From: CBDCYS01 sp965226245
Lineage (GTDB): Bacteria > Acidobacteriota > Terriglobia > Bryobacterales > UBA6623
Assembly (NCBI GenBank): GCA_965226245.1
Contig: CBDDCL010000015.1
Span: forward strand, 5,394,001-5,458,000
DNA length: 64,000 nt
Reading direction: 5' to 3'
Every line of letters starts with the position of its first letter. Within the stretch, counting starts at the first letter, position 1. The notes beneath the pieces were generated by a model. The model searched no databases and was not told where the DNA came from. It was given only the letters and a program-made list of their open reading frames with translations. Made by a program: the position numbers and the translations under genes. This document shows positions 26,401-35,145 of the stretch, one piece after another.

Positions 26401-28090
26401 AGCCTCGGAGCAGCCGGCCAGGTCGTGCACCCGTGTGTTCGCCATCGTGAGCGACTTCGGTTCCGTATAGAAAGGTGTGCCGGTAGCCTTTGGAGCGCTG
26501 CACGATGCGCTTGCCACCGGCCGGGAGATCGTGCACGACGATGGGCCGCTCTAGGTGCAGTTCGGCGAAATCGATGACGTTGAGGTCCGCGCGGTAGCCT
26601 GGGACGATGACGCCGCGGTCGTGGAGTCCGTAGGTTCGGGCTGTAGCCGCCGTCTGCTTGTGGACCAGGAATTCGAGCGGCAGCCGCGGGCCGCGCGTCC
26701 GATCGCGGGCCCAATGGGTGAGCAGGCTGGTCGGTGAGCCGGAGTCGCAGATCAGCCCTACATGGGCGCCGCCGTCGGCGATCCCGCAAACCGTATTCCG
26801 GTTTACCAGCATCTGGTAGACGACGTTGAGGTCGCCGTCGCAGTAGTTCTCAAAAGTGTGCAGAAGCAGGGTCCGGCCGCCCTCTTGAAGGAGCAGTTCG
26901 AGAGCGAGATCGAAGGGGTCGCGATGGGCCGCCCGAGCCCGGTTTGCGATGCTGGCCCCGAACTCGGGCTCATAGTTCAAAGGGTCTCCGAGCTCGAAGG
27001 TCCGCTCCAGGATCGTCGTCATTTGGTGCGTGTGTTCGTCATCGGGGCGCTCCTCGACTAGGCGGCCGCGCAGCTCGCTGTCGTTGGTCAGGCGGGCGAT
27101 CCGTGTTTCGTGATCGAGCGCCTGGAGCTCGTGCCACAGCGGGTGGGTCAGGAAGGGATGCTGCGAGGCCTCGAGCCCCAACAGGATGCCGATCGGGCGC
27201 GAGCCAACCTGCGCGATGACGTCGAGCCCGTCGGCGCAAGCTTGATCCACCGACGCCAGCGTCTCGGCCCAGCGGCCGGGGGCGATGGCCATTTGAACCA
27301 GCAGCACCGACAAAGGCCGCTCGGCGAGTTCAGCAACAGCCCGAAGCAATTGAAACTCTCCCGCGCCAAAGTCGGAGTTCACTTGGATCACGCCCGTCCC
27401 GGCCCGCTTCATGGCGAGCGCGAGACCGGCCAGTTCGGCGTGCTCGGCGGTCAGGCTCGGCGTTGGCCGGCCATCGGCGGCGCGATGCTTGGGCGTACGC
27501 GACGTGGTAAAGCCGAACGCGCCGGCCGCGAGGCCTTCCTCGAGCAGTTGGCCCATGCGTGCGATCTCATCTTCGGTCGGACGCGCGCTGTGATCCGCAC
27601 CCCGATCGCCCATTACGTAGAACCGGAGCGCCGCGTGGGGGAGCTGAGCGCCGATATCCATCACACGAGGCGTTTCCTCTAGGACATCGAGGTACTCGTT
27701 GAACGATTCCCAACGGAAATCGACGCCTTCTGCAAGGACGATCTCGGGAATGTCCTCGACCCCTTCCATCAAGTTGATAAGAAAGGCCTCCGTACCGGGG
27801 CGAACCGGCGCGAAGCCGACCCCGCAATTGCCGAAGATCGTCGTTGTCACGCCGTGCCACGACGAAGGGGTCATGGCCGGGTCCCAGGTCGCCTGGCCGT
27901 CGTAGTGCGTGTGGATGTCCACCCATCCGGGCAAGACCAGCAGGCCTTCGGCGGCTATGTCACGCCGTGCGGCGCCGGCCTTGGGTTCCAGCGCGGTAAT
28001 CAACCCCTCGGTGATCGCGACATCCGCTTGGCGGCGCGGCGCCCCGGTACCATCAATCACGGTCCCGTTGCGGATGACCAAGTCATGCAT
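26315..28090 (-). CDS. N-acyl-D-amino-acid deacylase-like amidohydrolase
   Basis: A TIM-barrel metal-dependent hydrolase releasing D-amino acids from N-acyl forms, or a related dihydropyrimidinase-like activity. Motifs include VIRNGTVIDGTG at the start, the metal-binding WVDIHTHYDGQ, GNCGVGFAP, LLHTFENY and the C-terminal YGLHDRGVIVPGYRADLN. GAGGAAA precedes ATG 28090. The family normally ends soon after PGRLLRG; here 28 unrelated residues follow up to the stop at 26315, encoded by DUF1553-derived DNA. The gene is therefore essentially complete but has an altered tail. Length before the junction is normal. Confidence 0.87.
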   Translation of the reverse strand: MHDLVIRNGTVIDGTGAPRRQADVAITEGLITALEPKAGAARRDIAAEGLLVLPGWVDIHTHYDGQATWDPAMTPSSWHGVTTTIFGNCGVGFAPVRPGTEAFLINLMEGVEDIPEIVLAEGVDFRWESFNEYLDVLEETPRVMDIGAQLPHAALRFYVMGDRGADHSARPTEDEIARMGQLLEEGLAAGAFGFTTSRTPKHRAADGRPTPSLTAEHAELAGLALAMKRAGTGVIQVNSDFGAGEFQLLRAVAELAERPLSVLLVQMAIAPGRWAETLASVDQACADGLDVIAQVGSRPIGILLGLEASQHPFLTHPLWHELQALDHETRIARLTNDSELRGRLVEERPDDEHTHQMTTILERTFELGDPLNYEPEFGASIANRARAAHRDPFDLALELLLQEGGRTLLLHTFENYCDGDLNVVYQMLVNRNTVCGIADGGAHVGLICDSGSPTSLLTHWARDRTRGPRLPLEFLVHKQTAATARTYGLHDRGVIVPGYRADLNVIDFAELHLERPIVVHDLPAGGKRIVQRSKGYRHTFLYGTEVAHDGEHTGARPGRLLRGFRSGPGGRRLRANRLAPADLPGLDDCED

Positions 28091-28563
28091 CGGCGTTTCC
28101 TCTGCCGCTCTCAGAACTAATGGTTTTGCCGGTCATCTAGCCTCAATCATACGCCTACTGGGCCGTCGATTCCACCACAGTGGCAGGGGGCGTTAGCTGG
28201 AGCTGACGCGGTAGGGCGGTGGAAGTGAGGCGCCGGCTCTGGTCGGGCGAAGCTCTTACTCCCGGGTCGCCTGCGATACAACACTAAGATATCCCATTAG
28301 CTATCCGCAAATGGGCACTATTGCCAGCCACGAGTTGACACCGCCGGAGCTCACCAACAGATCGTTTTAGGCACCCCCCACCGAGTCAGGCGGTCCCACG
28401 GTTTCGAGCCATCAAGCAACCCGGATCGGGCTCGATCGATGCGCTGGCGGCACCAATCCTCTCGCCTTAGCCCTGCCTTTGGCGAAGGCTGGGCGTGATG
28501 CGCTTTTACTCTAAGAGTGCCGCGATCAAGGCGCTGCTTCAGAAGCGGAGCAAAGCCCCGGCT
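28091..28563. other. Intergenic region without visible genes
   Basis: About 470 bases between the D-aminoacylase start and the NHL protein stop. No frame with a ribosome site, no repeat and no clear terminator was found; promoter signals for the D-aminoacylase gene are expected here but were not pinned down. Confidence 0.4.
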
Positions 28564-29739
28564 CTACCTTGTTGGCCACACGACACCTTGGTCTTCTTTC
28601 GTGACCGCTCGCAGGCCCTTGTAGACGAACTTCTGCAAGCGCCTGCCTTCGTAGGTCTCGGTGGTGTAGAGGTTGCCTTTCGAATCGGTGGCCACGTTAT
28701 GTACCCCGTAGAATTGACCAGGCTGACGTCCACCAGCGCCGAAGCTCGTCAAGACTTCGAGCGTATCGCGCAGCAGGATGTACACCTTCGAGTTCTGTCC
28801 ATCCGCTAGATATATGTAAGTCTGCTGTGGATCCTTCGAGAAGGCGATGTCCCACACCGACCCGGCGCCGAGGGTGGCTTTCGCGATGAACCCTTCCTTC
28901 ACAAAGGTCCCGTCCTTGTTGAACACCTGGATCCGGTCGTTCGTACGGTCGCAGGTATATATCAGCCCGTCACTAGAGATTTCAGCACAGTGCACCGGAG
29001 TCCGAAATTGTTTGGCTGGCGCTGCGTTCGGGTCGTAGGGGCCGAGGTCGGTATCGTCGGGCTTATTACCGTAGGCCCCCCAATGCCGCTTGTACTCGCC
29101 GCTGTCTGCGTCGTAGACAATCACGCGTCTGTTGCCGTAGCCGTCGGCGATGTAAACCTCGTTGGCCGCCGGGTCCACCGAGACTTCTGTGGGCCTGCCA
29201 AGGTTCTCAAGGTTGTTGCTGCCCCCGCTGTTGCCGTAATGACCGATTTGCAGCAGGAACTTGCCGCTCTGGGTAAACTTCAGAACTTGGGAATCCTGCT
29301 GGCCGTTACCGCCGACCCAGACGTTCCCCTTGTAATCGATCGTGAGCCCGTGGTTCGACTCCGGCCACTCATAGCCTTGGCCAGGACCACCCCAGTGTCC
29401 GACAAGGTTGCCTGCCTGGTCGAACTCCAGAACCGGCGGCGCCGGAACGCAGCACGAGCTGATAGGGGGAGTCAGCGATGCACCCCTTTCGTTGTTGGCG
29501 AGCGATTGCGGCCGGTGGAGAATCCAGACGTGGTCCTGAGCATCCACCGACACGCCTATCGTCATGCCAATGACCCAATGGTTCGGCAAAGGCTTCGGCC
29601 ACAGCGGGTCCACTTCGAACATGGGAGCCTGGACGCCTGCCGCCTCCACCGCGGACCTCCTCTCCAGCAACGCGGACCCGACTCCCAGCACGAGGAGGAC
29701 CCCGAGAAACCCCGCACCCACATAGCGACTGCGTTTCAT
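28564..29739 (-). CDS. Secreted NHL-repeat beta-propeller protein
   Basis: 391 residues with an N-terminal signal or membrane anchor (VGAGFLGVLLVLGVGSALL) and then FEVDPLWPKPLPNHWVIG, a start typical of many paralogous acidobacterial propellers. NHL-type repeats follow: NHGLTIDYKGNVWVGG, PTEVSVDPAANEVYIADGYGNRRV, CAEISSDGLIYTCDRTNDRIQVF and NVATDSKGNLYTTETYEGRRLQKF. A strong ribosome site GGGAGGGTAAG precedes ATG 29739. Such proteins resemble peptidylglycine alpha-amidating lyases but mostly lack assigned activity; an extracytoplasmic binding or lyase role is inferred. Frame intact. Confidence 0.85.
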   Translation of the reverse strand: MKRSRYVGAGFLGVLLVLGVGSALLERRSAVEAAGVQAPMFEVDPLWPKPLPNHWVIGMTIGVSVDAQDHVWILHRPQSLANNERGASLTPPISSCCVPAPPVLEFDQAGNLVGHWGGPGQGYEWPESNHGLTIDYKGNVWVGGNGQQDSQVLKFTQSGKFLLQIGHYGNSGGSNNLENLGRPTEVSVDPAANEVYIADGYGNRRVIVYDADSGEYKRHWGAYGNKPDDTDLGPYDPNAAPAKQFRTPVHCAEISSDGLIYTCDRTNDRIQVFNKDGTFVKEGFIAKATLGAGSVWDIAFSKDPQQTYIYLADGQNSKVYILLRDTLEVLTSFGAGGRQPGQFYGVHNVATDSKGNLYTTETYEGRRLQKFVYKGLRAVTKEDQGVVWPTR

Positions 29740-29853
29740 ACTTCTTACCCTCCCGCTCTAAGTTGCGAATGATTATACACGATACGCGATGCGGGTTTCC
29801 AACCGATTGTTTCTATTTTCGCTTGCAGCTCGCCGGGCCTGAGCCATTACTCT

Positions 29854-30081
29854 TCAGGCATGCGGGGTAGAACTGCCACCCTTCGCACCAGTACGGCGTT
29901 GCTGGCCGCGCTCCTCAGCCGACAGGTAGGGGCTGTCGGTTTCCTTATCCAGCAGCACGAGCAGCAACCGTTTCCGCACTGGCATAGCCGACTTGCACTC
30001 CGGGCAGTAGATCTGGCTGACTGCCCCGCTCTGATCAGTCGCGAGGCGCGGGCCGTCCCGCTTCTGGTTCCTCTTCGGCAT
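29854..30081 (-). CDS. Small possible zinc-ribbon protein
   Basis: 75 codons from ATG 30081 (MPKRNQKRDGPRL) with one cysteine pair, YCPECKSAMP, and a helical tail SPYLSAEERGQQRR. It overlaps the end of the deacetylase gene in another frame. No family is recognised. It could be a real small gene or the frameshifted end of the deacetylase protein. Confidence 0.3.
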   Translation of the reverse strand: MPKRNQKRDGPRLATDQSGAVSQIYCPECKSAMPVRKRLLLVLLDKETDSPYLSAEERGQQRRTGAKGGSSTPHA

Positions 30082-31633
30082 CGTTCGTGAGCGTGTCAGC
30101 GAAGGCGACGCGCCTGATGACATTCGGCTCTTCGGCGGTGTCCTCGTTCTGCACGATGAAGCCTGAGCGACCCATCCACACACCGTTATTGGAGCCGTCC
30201 GATCGGAGGAAGGGAGGCGGCGTGTTCGCCGAGGCTTCAACCCGGTTGCCTGCCCGAACCTTTTCCCATTTCTCGTCGTCTTTCAGGTAGAGTGCGAATC
30301 GTTCCGCGTCCGAATAGACGGCGTCCAGATCACCATCCTGATCCAGATCCCAGAAACGCAGGGCCCCGTTATCAGGTTCATCGGATTCCCCATCGCCGTC
30401 GAGATCGAGGAGGGGTGGCTCGTCTACCACGGTCACCTCTTGCTGGAGTTGCCAGGTGCGGGTGGCCGGTTCCCACATCCGCGCCGTCGTCCGCTCGTCT
30501 TCCTGATAGAGCACGTCCATGTAGCCATCGCTGTCGAGATCCAGCACACGGGTACCGGACGGGTCGCCGTCGGGCTTGCGGATCGGCCGGCCGGCTAACA
30601 TATGCTGGTCGATGCGTGCTTGGACCTCAGCCATGTTGAGAAACTTCAGCTTCGAGCCGTGCTTCCTTTGTGCATAATCGATGAGTTCAATCACCTGAGA
30701 GTTCTCAATCCAGCCGTGCGGATGGAAGACGAAGACAAACAGTCCTTGCTTGGCCACGGTGGCATCGAGCGCCGCCTTGAGATCCTCGACCGTTCTCGGA
30801 TGGTTAGTGCCTTGCAAATACTGGGCTTCCCAATCGGAAGGCACGGTGCAGGGAAACTGCCAGTGTTGTTTGCCGATGAGATATGGGTAGGGGTAGTTGG
30901 TGATGGTATTGACGAAGTCCTTGCCTAACGGGACGTAGCGTTCGAATCGCTTCTCGTTGCCGTTGGCGAAGATTTCTTGTGGTAAGTCCGGATCGTCCCG
31001 CGTGAAGATCTGGAAAACGGACGAATCACTGCTGAGGAAGTTCCCGCCCGGTGTCACGGGGCGCATGATCTCATCGTAGAATCGCGGGCTCACCGAGTTC
31101 ATCGAATCGCAGCAGGGCATGCGGTAGGTCACCGGACGCATGTTAGGAATGCCCTCAAGCAGATCGATGCATCGATGAGCCGTGTCGCGCGCTTTCGCTA
31201 AATCGCTGCCCTGCAAGAGCGGGCATGGGTGATCAATCGTGTGGACCTCAATGCTCACGCCACGGTCAAGCCAGCGTTGAAGCTGCGGTTCGTTCGGATC
31301 GATCTGATTGGTAAAAATGCTGAGGGGCGCACGCCCATCAATCGCTTCCAAACGTTGCAGGATAGGCTCGATAAAGCTCTGATAGGGTTCGATCCCGCGC
31401 ATATCGTCGATGGACAGGACGGCAGCGGCTTCGACCCCATCCTCGCCGATCCACTGCGGCGTGGTTAGCTTTGGACTGGTGATGGAGGGCCAATAAGGAT
31501 TGGTGAAATGATCGCGGTAGGCATCGGGATCCGGAACCGAGACGATTGGTGTCGATTCAAATCCCGGGCGGCAGAAGAGAGCTACGAAGACTAGCACAGC
31601 GATGAGGCTCAAGGAAAGGATAATTCGGGTCAT
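30035..31633 (-). CDS. Membrane-anchored polysaccharide deacetylase-like protein with FG-GAP repeats
   Basis: 532 residues. An N-terminal hydrophobic anchor (IILSLSLIAVLVFVALFC) is followed by a NodB-like catalytic region with AAVLSIDDM, SIEVHTIDHPCPLL (likely metal-binding histidines) and VFVFHPHGW. From about residue 365 come calcium-binding FG-GAP/VCBS-type repeats: VLDLDSDGYMDVLY, LLDLDGDGESDE and FWDLDQDGDLDAVY. Related proteins in Planctomycetes and Verrucomicrobia continue for several hundred residues with cytochrome or sorbosone dehydrogenase domains, so this one may be shortened at its C-terminus. Start ATG 31633 has no strong ribosome site. It may deacetylate or cleave extracellular polysaccharide. 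Confidence 0.75.
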   Translation of the reverse strand: MTRIILSLSLIAVLVFVALFCRPGFESTPIVSVPDPDAYRDHFTNPYWPSITSPKLTTPQWIGEDGVEAAAVLSIDDMRGIEPYQSFIEPILQRLEAIDGRAPLSIFTNQIDPNEPQLQRWLDRGVSIEVHTIDHPCPLLQGSDLAKARDTAHRCIDLLEGIPNMRPVTYRMPCCDSMNSVSPRFYDEIMRPVTPGGNFLSSDSSVFQIFTRDDPDLPQEIFANGNEKRFERYVPLGKDFVNTITNYPYPYLIGKQHWQFPCTVPSDWEAQYLQGTNHPRTVEDLKAALDATVAKQGLFVFVFHPHGWIENSQVIELIDYAQRKHGSKLKFLNMAEVQARIDQHMLAGRPIRKPDGDPSGTRVLDLDSDGYMDVLYQEDERTTARMWEPATRTWQLQQEVTVVDEPPLLDLDGDGESDEPDNGALRFWDLDQDGDLDAVYSDAERFALYLKDDEKWEKVRAGNRVEASANTPPPFLRSDGSNNGVWMGRSGFIVQNEDTAEEPNVIRRVAFADTLTNDAEEEPEAGRPAPRD

Positions 31634-31739
31634 GGTTAGCTTGGGTTGACGGCGAGTCCGCCGAACTTCGCACCGAGGGTCAAAGTTAGTGTAGCAAGAC
31701 CGGTTGTCGCGGACGGTTGCGGATGCCCGGCAGGAAATC

Positions 31740-32435
31740 GCCTGAGGCGGGGGTGCGGGTGTTTGTGGTCCACAGCGAGGAGCGCGAGCAGTACGAGCGG
31801 GCGCAGCGGGAGCGGGCCATGGAGGCGCTGGGCGAGCAGCTGGAAGCGCTGGTGAAGCGGGTGGCCGCGGGCCGGCTCAAGGCGCCCGAGAAGGTTGGTG
31901 CCGCGGCGGCCCGCATCCTCAGCCGTCATCACGGGCAGCGCTATTTTGGGTGGGCATACGAAGCGGGGCGCTTCCGCTATTTCGAAGGTCCGCAGACTGC
32001 CGCGCGAGAAAGCGCTGCAGGGCAAGTATTGGATCCAGAGCGAGGAGCAAAACCTGACGCCCGTGGAGGCGGTCAGCCGCTACAAAGAGTTGATGGCAGT
32101 CGAGCGGGCTTTGCGCGACCTCAAAGATGTGATTGAGATGCGGCCGATCTATCATCAGACGCCGCGGCGCGTGGAGGCGCACATATTCGTGGCGGCGCTG
32201 GCGCTGTTACTCAAGCACGCGGTCCAGCGGAAACTGAAACAAGCGGGCATGGACTTGTCCGCCGAGGAGGCGCTGGGGGCGCTGACGACGGTGCAGCTGC
32301 TGGATCTGGAGTTGCCCGACGGCGGCGCCAAGCGGCTGGTGACGCGGGGGACGCGGCGCGCCCAACAAGTGCTGCAGGCACTGGGGATCCGCGACCGCAC
32401 GCCGCCGGGCGGCCCCGACCAAAACCCCGCATGTA
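31740..32435 (+). pseudogene. IS1634-family transposase, C-terminal half, frameshifted
   Basis: Two frames continue each other. The first reads HSEEREQYERAQRERAMEAL to GRFRYFEG, ending near 31995. The second reads LQGKYWIQSEEQNL, the signature YKELMAVERALRDLKDVIEM, RPIYHQTPRRVEAHIF and a tail to LQALGIRDRTPPGG. The catalytic N-terminal half with the first two acidic residues is missing. The related but distinct IS1634-type element at 51617 shows the full architecture. Its right end runs directly into a DUF1553 remnant, so it probably disrupted that gene. Confidence 0.82.
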
Positions 32436-32565
32436 GTGGCACACCCGGAACCCCGCTCCCGTGTTTTCAATCACTTAACAGATGTTTTTGGCCAACATGG
32501 GCTAGGCTGAGGGTCCTTCCCGAAGGCCTGCAGGTGGTTTCCGATGCCGAGGGGGAAAACGCAAC

Positions 32566-32985
32566 GAGGCGGCGCAGCGTCTATCTGCTGGCGCGCCGTA
32601 CCTGGCCGCTGAGTTTCCTCTCGGTCTTCGACTTTCCCATCATCGATACAGCTTGCAGCCGCCGCGTTCCCTCCGCCACGCCGCTGCAGTCGCTGACCAT
32701 GATGAACAGTGAGTTTGCCATGGAGAACGCGCGGGCGGCGGCGCGACGGGCGGCAGCGCTCGCCGGTGAAGATCCAAGCCGGAAGAAGTTGTAAAGAAAA
32801 CGTACGGCTTACTTTTCTCCCGCCGGCCCTCAGCGCAAGAGACCGAATTCGCCCTGGATCACCTGAAGTCGCAACAGCGGCTTTATGCCAGAGCGAATGC
32901 GCCCTCGGGTCAGGCATTCGAAAGATCCTTGCAGAATCTCGTTCATATGCTCCTCAGCTCGAACGAGTTTCTTTATGTAGACTAA
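32566..32985 (+). pseudogene. DUF1553 protein, C-terminal fragment with frameshift
   Basis: Recognisable by RRRSVYLLARRTWPLSFL, TPLQSLTMMNSEFAMENA and, after a one-base shift near 32785, KTYGLLFSRRPSAQE to the terminal SSNEFLYVD (stop at 32983-32985). The body of the gene is missing upstream, where the IS1634 remnant begins. It is one of three broken DUF1553 loci in this window. Confidence 0.8.
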
Positions 32986-33106
32986 CGTGCCGGGGACGTG
33001 TCGCACGCCTCCAGGCGTGCCGTGTCGCCATTCGTGTCGACATGGTGTTGGGCTTCCAGGCCAACATTTCCGCCGACCTAAGAAACCGCGCCGTCCGGCA
33101 AACGAA

Positions 33107-33679
33107 TCACATGCAAGCGCCCGAGCCACAACGCCGGGACGCATTTTTTCCGCGCGGCTGGTAGTTCAGTACCTTCCGCCTGCCGTCCAACTCCACATCA
33201 CAGCAAGAGAGCAGCATTTTCTTGAGCCGTTCACGCCCTCGTTGAACTCGCGACTTGGCGCCGGACACGCTGAGTCCTAATTGGCTGGCCACGCGGCGCT
33301 GCGTGGTTCCTTGCAGTTCCGCCAGTTCAATCGCCTGGCGGTATTTTTTCGGCAGTTGCGCCACCATTTGTTCCAGACAGGTCACGAGTTCTTGCCTGGA
33401 ACTAATCTCGACTTCCGCCGCGCGCTCGGCGATGATATCCGTGTTCAGCGCTTCGAAGGGATGTTTGCGGAAATGATCCGTGATTGTGTTTCGCGCAATG
33501 CGGTAGAGCCAAGCGGTTAAACGCTGATCGTCTTTCAGCGAGCCGATCCCGTTGTGAATCTTCAGGAAGGCCTCTTGAAGCAGGTCATCGGCGACGTGGT
33601 CATCCGCTACCCGCCGCCGAATGAAACTGCGCAGCGGAGCCCGGAAGTCTTCCCAGATCTGTTCCGTGCGAAGAGTCAC
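33107..33679 (-). CDS. sigZ: ECF-type RNA polymerase sigma factor, SigZ-like
   Basis: 190 residues. Region 2 is recognisable in VADDLLQEAFLKIHNGI and LTAWLYRIARNTITDHFRK, and region 4 in LPKKYRQAIELAELQG with the helix-turn-helix VASQLGLSVSGAKSRVQRGR. The C-terminal cysteines and LSCCDVELDGRRKVLNYQPRG match the SigZ group. The GTG start at 33679 directly follows the stop codon of the ArsI-like gene (TAGGTG), so the two are translationally coupled. No anti-sigma factor gene is adjacent. The pairing suggests the sigma factor responds to arsenic or another thiol-reactive stress, which is inference. Confidence 0.85.
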   Translation of the reverse strand: MTLRTEQIWEDFRAPLRSFIRRRVADDHVADDLLQEAFLKIHNGIGSLKDDQRLTAWLYRIARNTITDHFRKHPFEALNTDIIAERAAEVEISSRQELVTCLEQMVAQLPKKYRQAIELAELQGTTQRRVASQLGLSVSGAKSRVQRGRERLKKMLLSCCDVELDGRRKVLNYQPRGKNASRRCGSGACM

Positions 33680-34222
33680 CTATACGGTCACCTCGGCTGC
33701 GGCTGCCTCCGCGCAACAGGCCGGATCGCTTTGCCCAGGCGCGGAGTCGCAGTCGGCCGGGTCGCAACACGCGGTCCCCGAGCCGGCTTCGCTCCTGTTG
33801 GGCGCGTACTCGCTAGCCTCATTATCCAGGACAACGAAGACTTCCCAAGCATTGCCGTCCGGGTCGCTCGCCCATACCTTGTCCTGAACCGCATAACAGC
33901 AGGCGACACGTTCCTCCGTGCTGGTCTTCACGCCGGCTTGCTGGAAACGTTCTGTCATGCGTTTCACCTCAGCGGTCGATTTGACCTGAACGCCGAAGTG
34001 GGAAATGGTTCCGGGACGCGCCTGCTGAGCCGGGCCTTCGTTCAATGTCAGATTGAGGGGCGGTTCCGCGACCTCGAACTTGGCGTAGCCCGGCCTGAGC
34101 TTTGCCGGCTCCTGGCCAAAGAGCTCACGGTAGAACGCGATCGACCTTTCTCGATTGGCGACGACAAGTCCGATGTGCACGCGTCTTTGGGTGTCGAAAT
34201 CAACGGCGGATTCGTTTTTCAT
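33680..34222 (-). CDS. arsI: ArsI/CadI-family lyase (organoarsenical C-As bond cleavage)
   Basis: 180 residues from ATG 34222, with GGAGG 6 bases upstream. A vicinal-oxygen-chelate (glyoxalase) fold: VHIGLVVANRERSIAFYRELFG, HFGVQV and SDPDGNAWEVF provide the metal ligands. The vicinal cysteines in ERVACCYAVQDKVW are those that bind trivalent methylarsenite in ArsI. A Cys-rich tail (CCDPADCDSAPG, DPACCAEA) resembles metal-binding tails of this family. It is expected to demethylate methylarsenite to arsenite. No arsR, arsB or arsC lies nearby, so detoxification would need genes elsewhere. Confidence 0.85.
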   Translation of the reverse strand: MKNESAVDFDTQRRVHIGLVVANRERSIAFYRELFGQEPAKLRPGYAKFEVAEPPLNLTLNEGPAQQARPGTISHFGVQVKSTAEVKRMTERFQQAGVKTSTEERVACCYAVQDKVWASDPDGNAWEVFVVLDNEASEYAPNRSEAGSGTACCDPADCDSAPGQSDPACCAEAAAAEVTV

Positions 34223-34361
34223 GGTTGCCTCCATTTCATCAGAAAATTGCTTCTATCCAAGCAGACGGGGTTTCGTCAAGAAGGACGCAAGAAATGTGGC
34301 GCGGCAAGACACGGAGCATCATGACGTAGCGCGGCGCACGCCTCCAGGCCCAACATAAGCG

Positions 34362-34385
34362 TGGACTGCCGTCCACGCCTCTGTC
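34362..34385. repeat. REP-like palindrome 1
   Basis: GCGTGGACTGCCGTCCACGC can fold into a long stem. The same 20-mer recurs about 227 bases further at 34589-34608. Confidence 0.55.
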
Positions 34386-34588
34386 GCGGCGCGCCCTGAT
34401 TCCACGTATACGCCACCGCGCCGTCAACCCGATGCGGATCCCAAACCGGGGGCTCACCGGTTGCAGGCAAAGCTGAGACGAAACAATTGCAAGTTTGACC
34501 GTGAGCGCCCCTGTATCCCGGATCGCCCGCAACAGAGGCGCGGACGGAAGTCCGCGCTCAAGGGCCTTTTGCGCGCGGTATCTGAGCG

Positions 34589-34612
34589 TGGACTGCCGTC
34601 CACGCCTCTGTT
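34589..34612. repeat. REP-like palindrome 2
   Basis: Second copy of the same hairpin, again followed by CTCTGT. The pair brackets a diverged copy GCGCGGACGGAAGTCCGCGC. Confidence 0.55.
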
Positions 34613-34704
34613 GGGTCTCCAGAGCGCATGATCATGGCGAGTCCTTGCGGAAAACCAGAACATACTGGTGGGGCAGGTGGTCGAAATGCCGCTCGAAATC
34701 CACC

Positions 34705-35145
34705 TCACCCCAACTCCAATAGTTTCTGCCGCAACTGCCGCGCCTTCGCCGCGCTCGCCGTCGCCACGAAGATGGTGTCATCGCCCGCTACCGTGCCCAC
34801 GATTTCGGGCCAGTGTTCGGAATCAAGCGCCAGCGCGACAGCCCCCGCGCCACCGGGATTCGTCGTCAGAACAACCAGATTCTGGGCCACCTGAACGTCA
34901 CGCAGGAACTCCTGCAAGACCCGCGGCAAGTTGTCTCGCGCCGAATCGGCCGCCTCGATGGCGGATCGTTCGCGGTACCCCTCGGTGGTCTTTACGATTC
35001 CTAGCTCGCGAATGTCCCGCGAGAGCGTGACTTGAGTCGCCTCGATTCCGAACCGGCCTAAGGAGGACGCCAATTCCTCTTGGGTATGAATCGCGGCCGA
35101 TCGAATCAGTTTCTGAATCTGGGCTTGGCGAAACCCTTTGCTCAT
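34705..35145 (-). CDS. argR: Arginine repressor
   Basis: 146 residues. The N-terminal winged helix contains IQKLIRSAAIHTQEELASSL and QVTLSRDIRELG, whose SR pair contacts DNA. The C-terminal hexamerisation and arginine-binding domain shows TNPGGAGAVALALD and TVAGDDTIFVA. It senses arginine and represses biosynthesis genes. The ATG at 35145 overlaps the argH stop codon (ATGA), so it is made from the argG-argH message. A matching operator lies in front of argF at 39697. Confidence 0.93.
   Translation of the reverse strand: MSKGFRQAQIQKLIRSAAIHTQEELASSLGRFGIEATQVTLSRDIRELGIVKTTEGYRERSAIEAADSARDNLPRVLQEFLRDVQVAQNLVVLTTNPGGAGAVALALDSEHWPEIVGTVAGDDTIFVATASAAKARQLRQKLLELG

Larger units (their letters stand above)
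34223..34704. other. Intergenic region with REP-like palindromes
   Basis: About 480 bases between arsI and argR. It contains two copies of the perfect hairpin GCGTGGACTGCCGTCCACGC (near 34362 and 34589), both followed by CTCTGT, and a diverged inverted relative near 34545 (GCGCGGACGGAAGTCCGCGC). A related hairpin CACGCCTCCAGGCGTG is near 33010. These look like dispersed intergenic REP-type repeats. No gene was supported. Confidence 0.55.
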
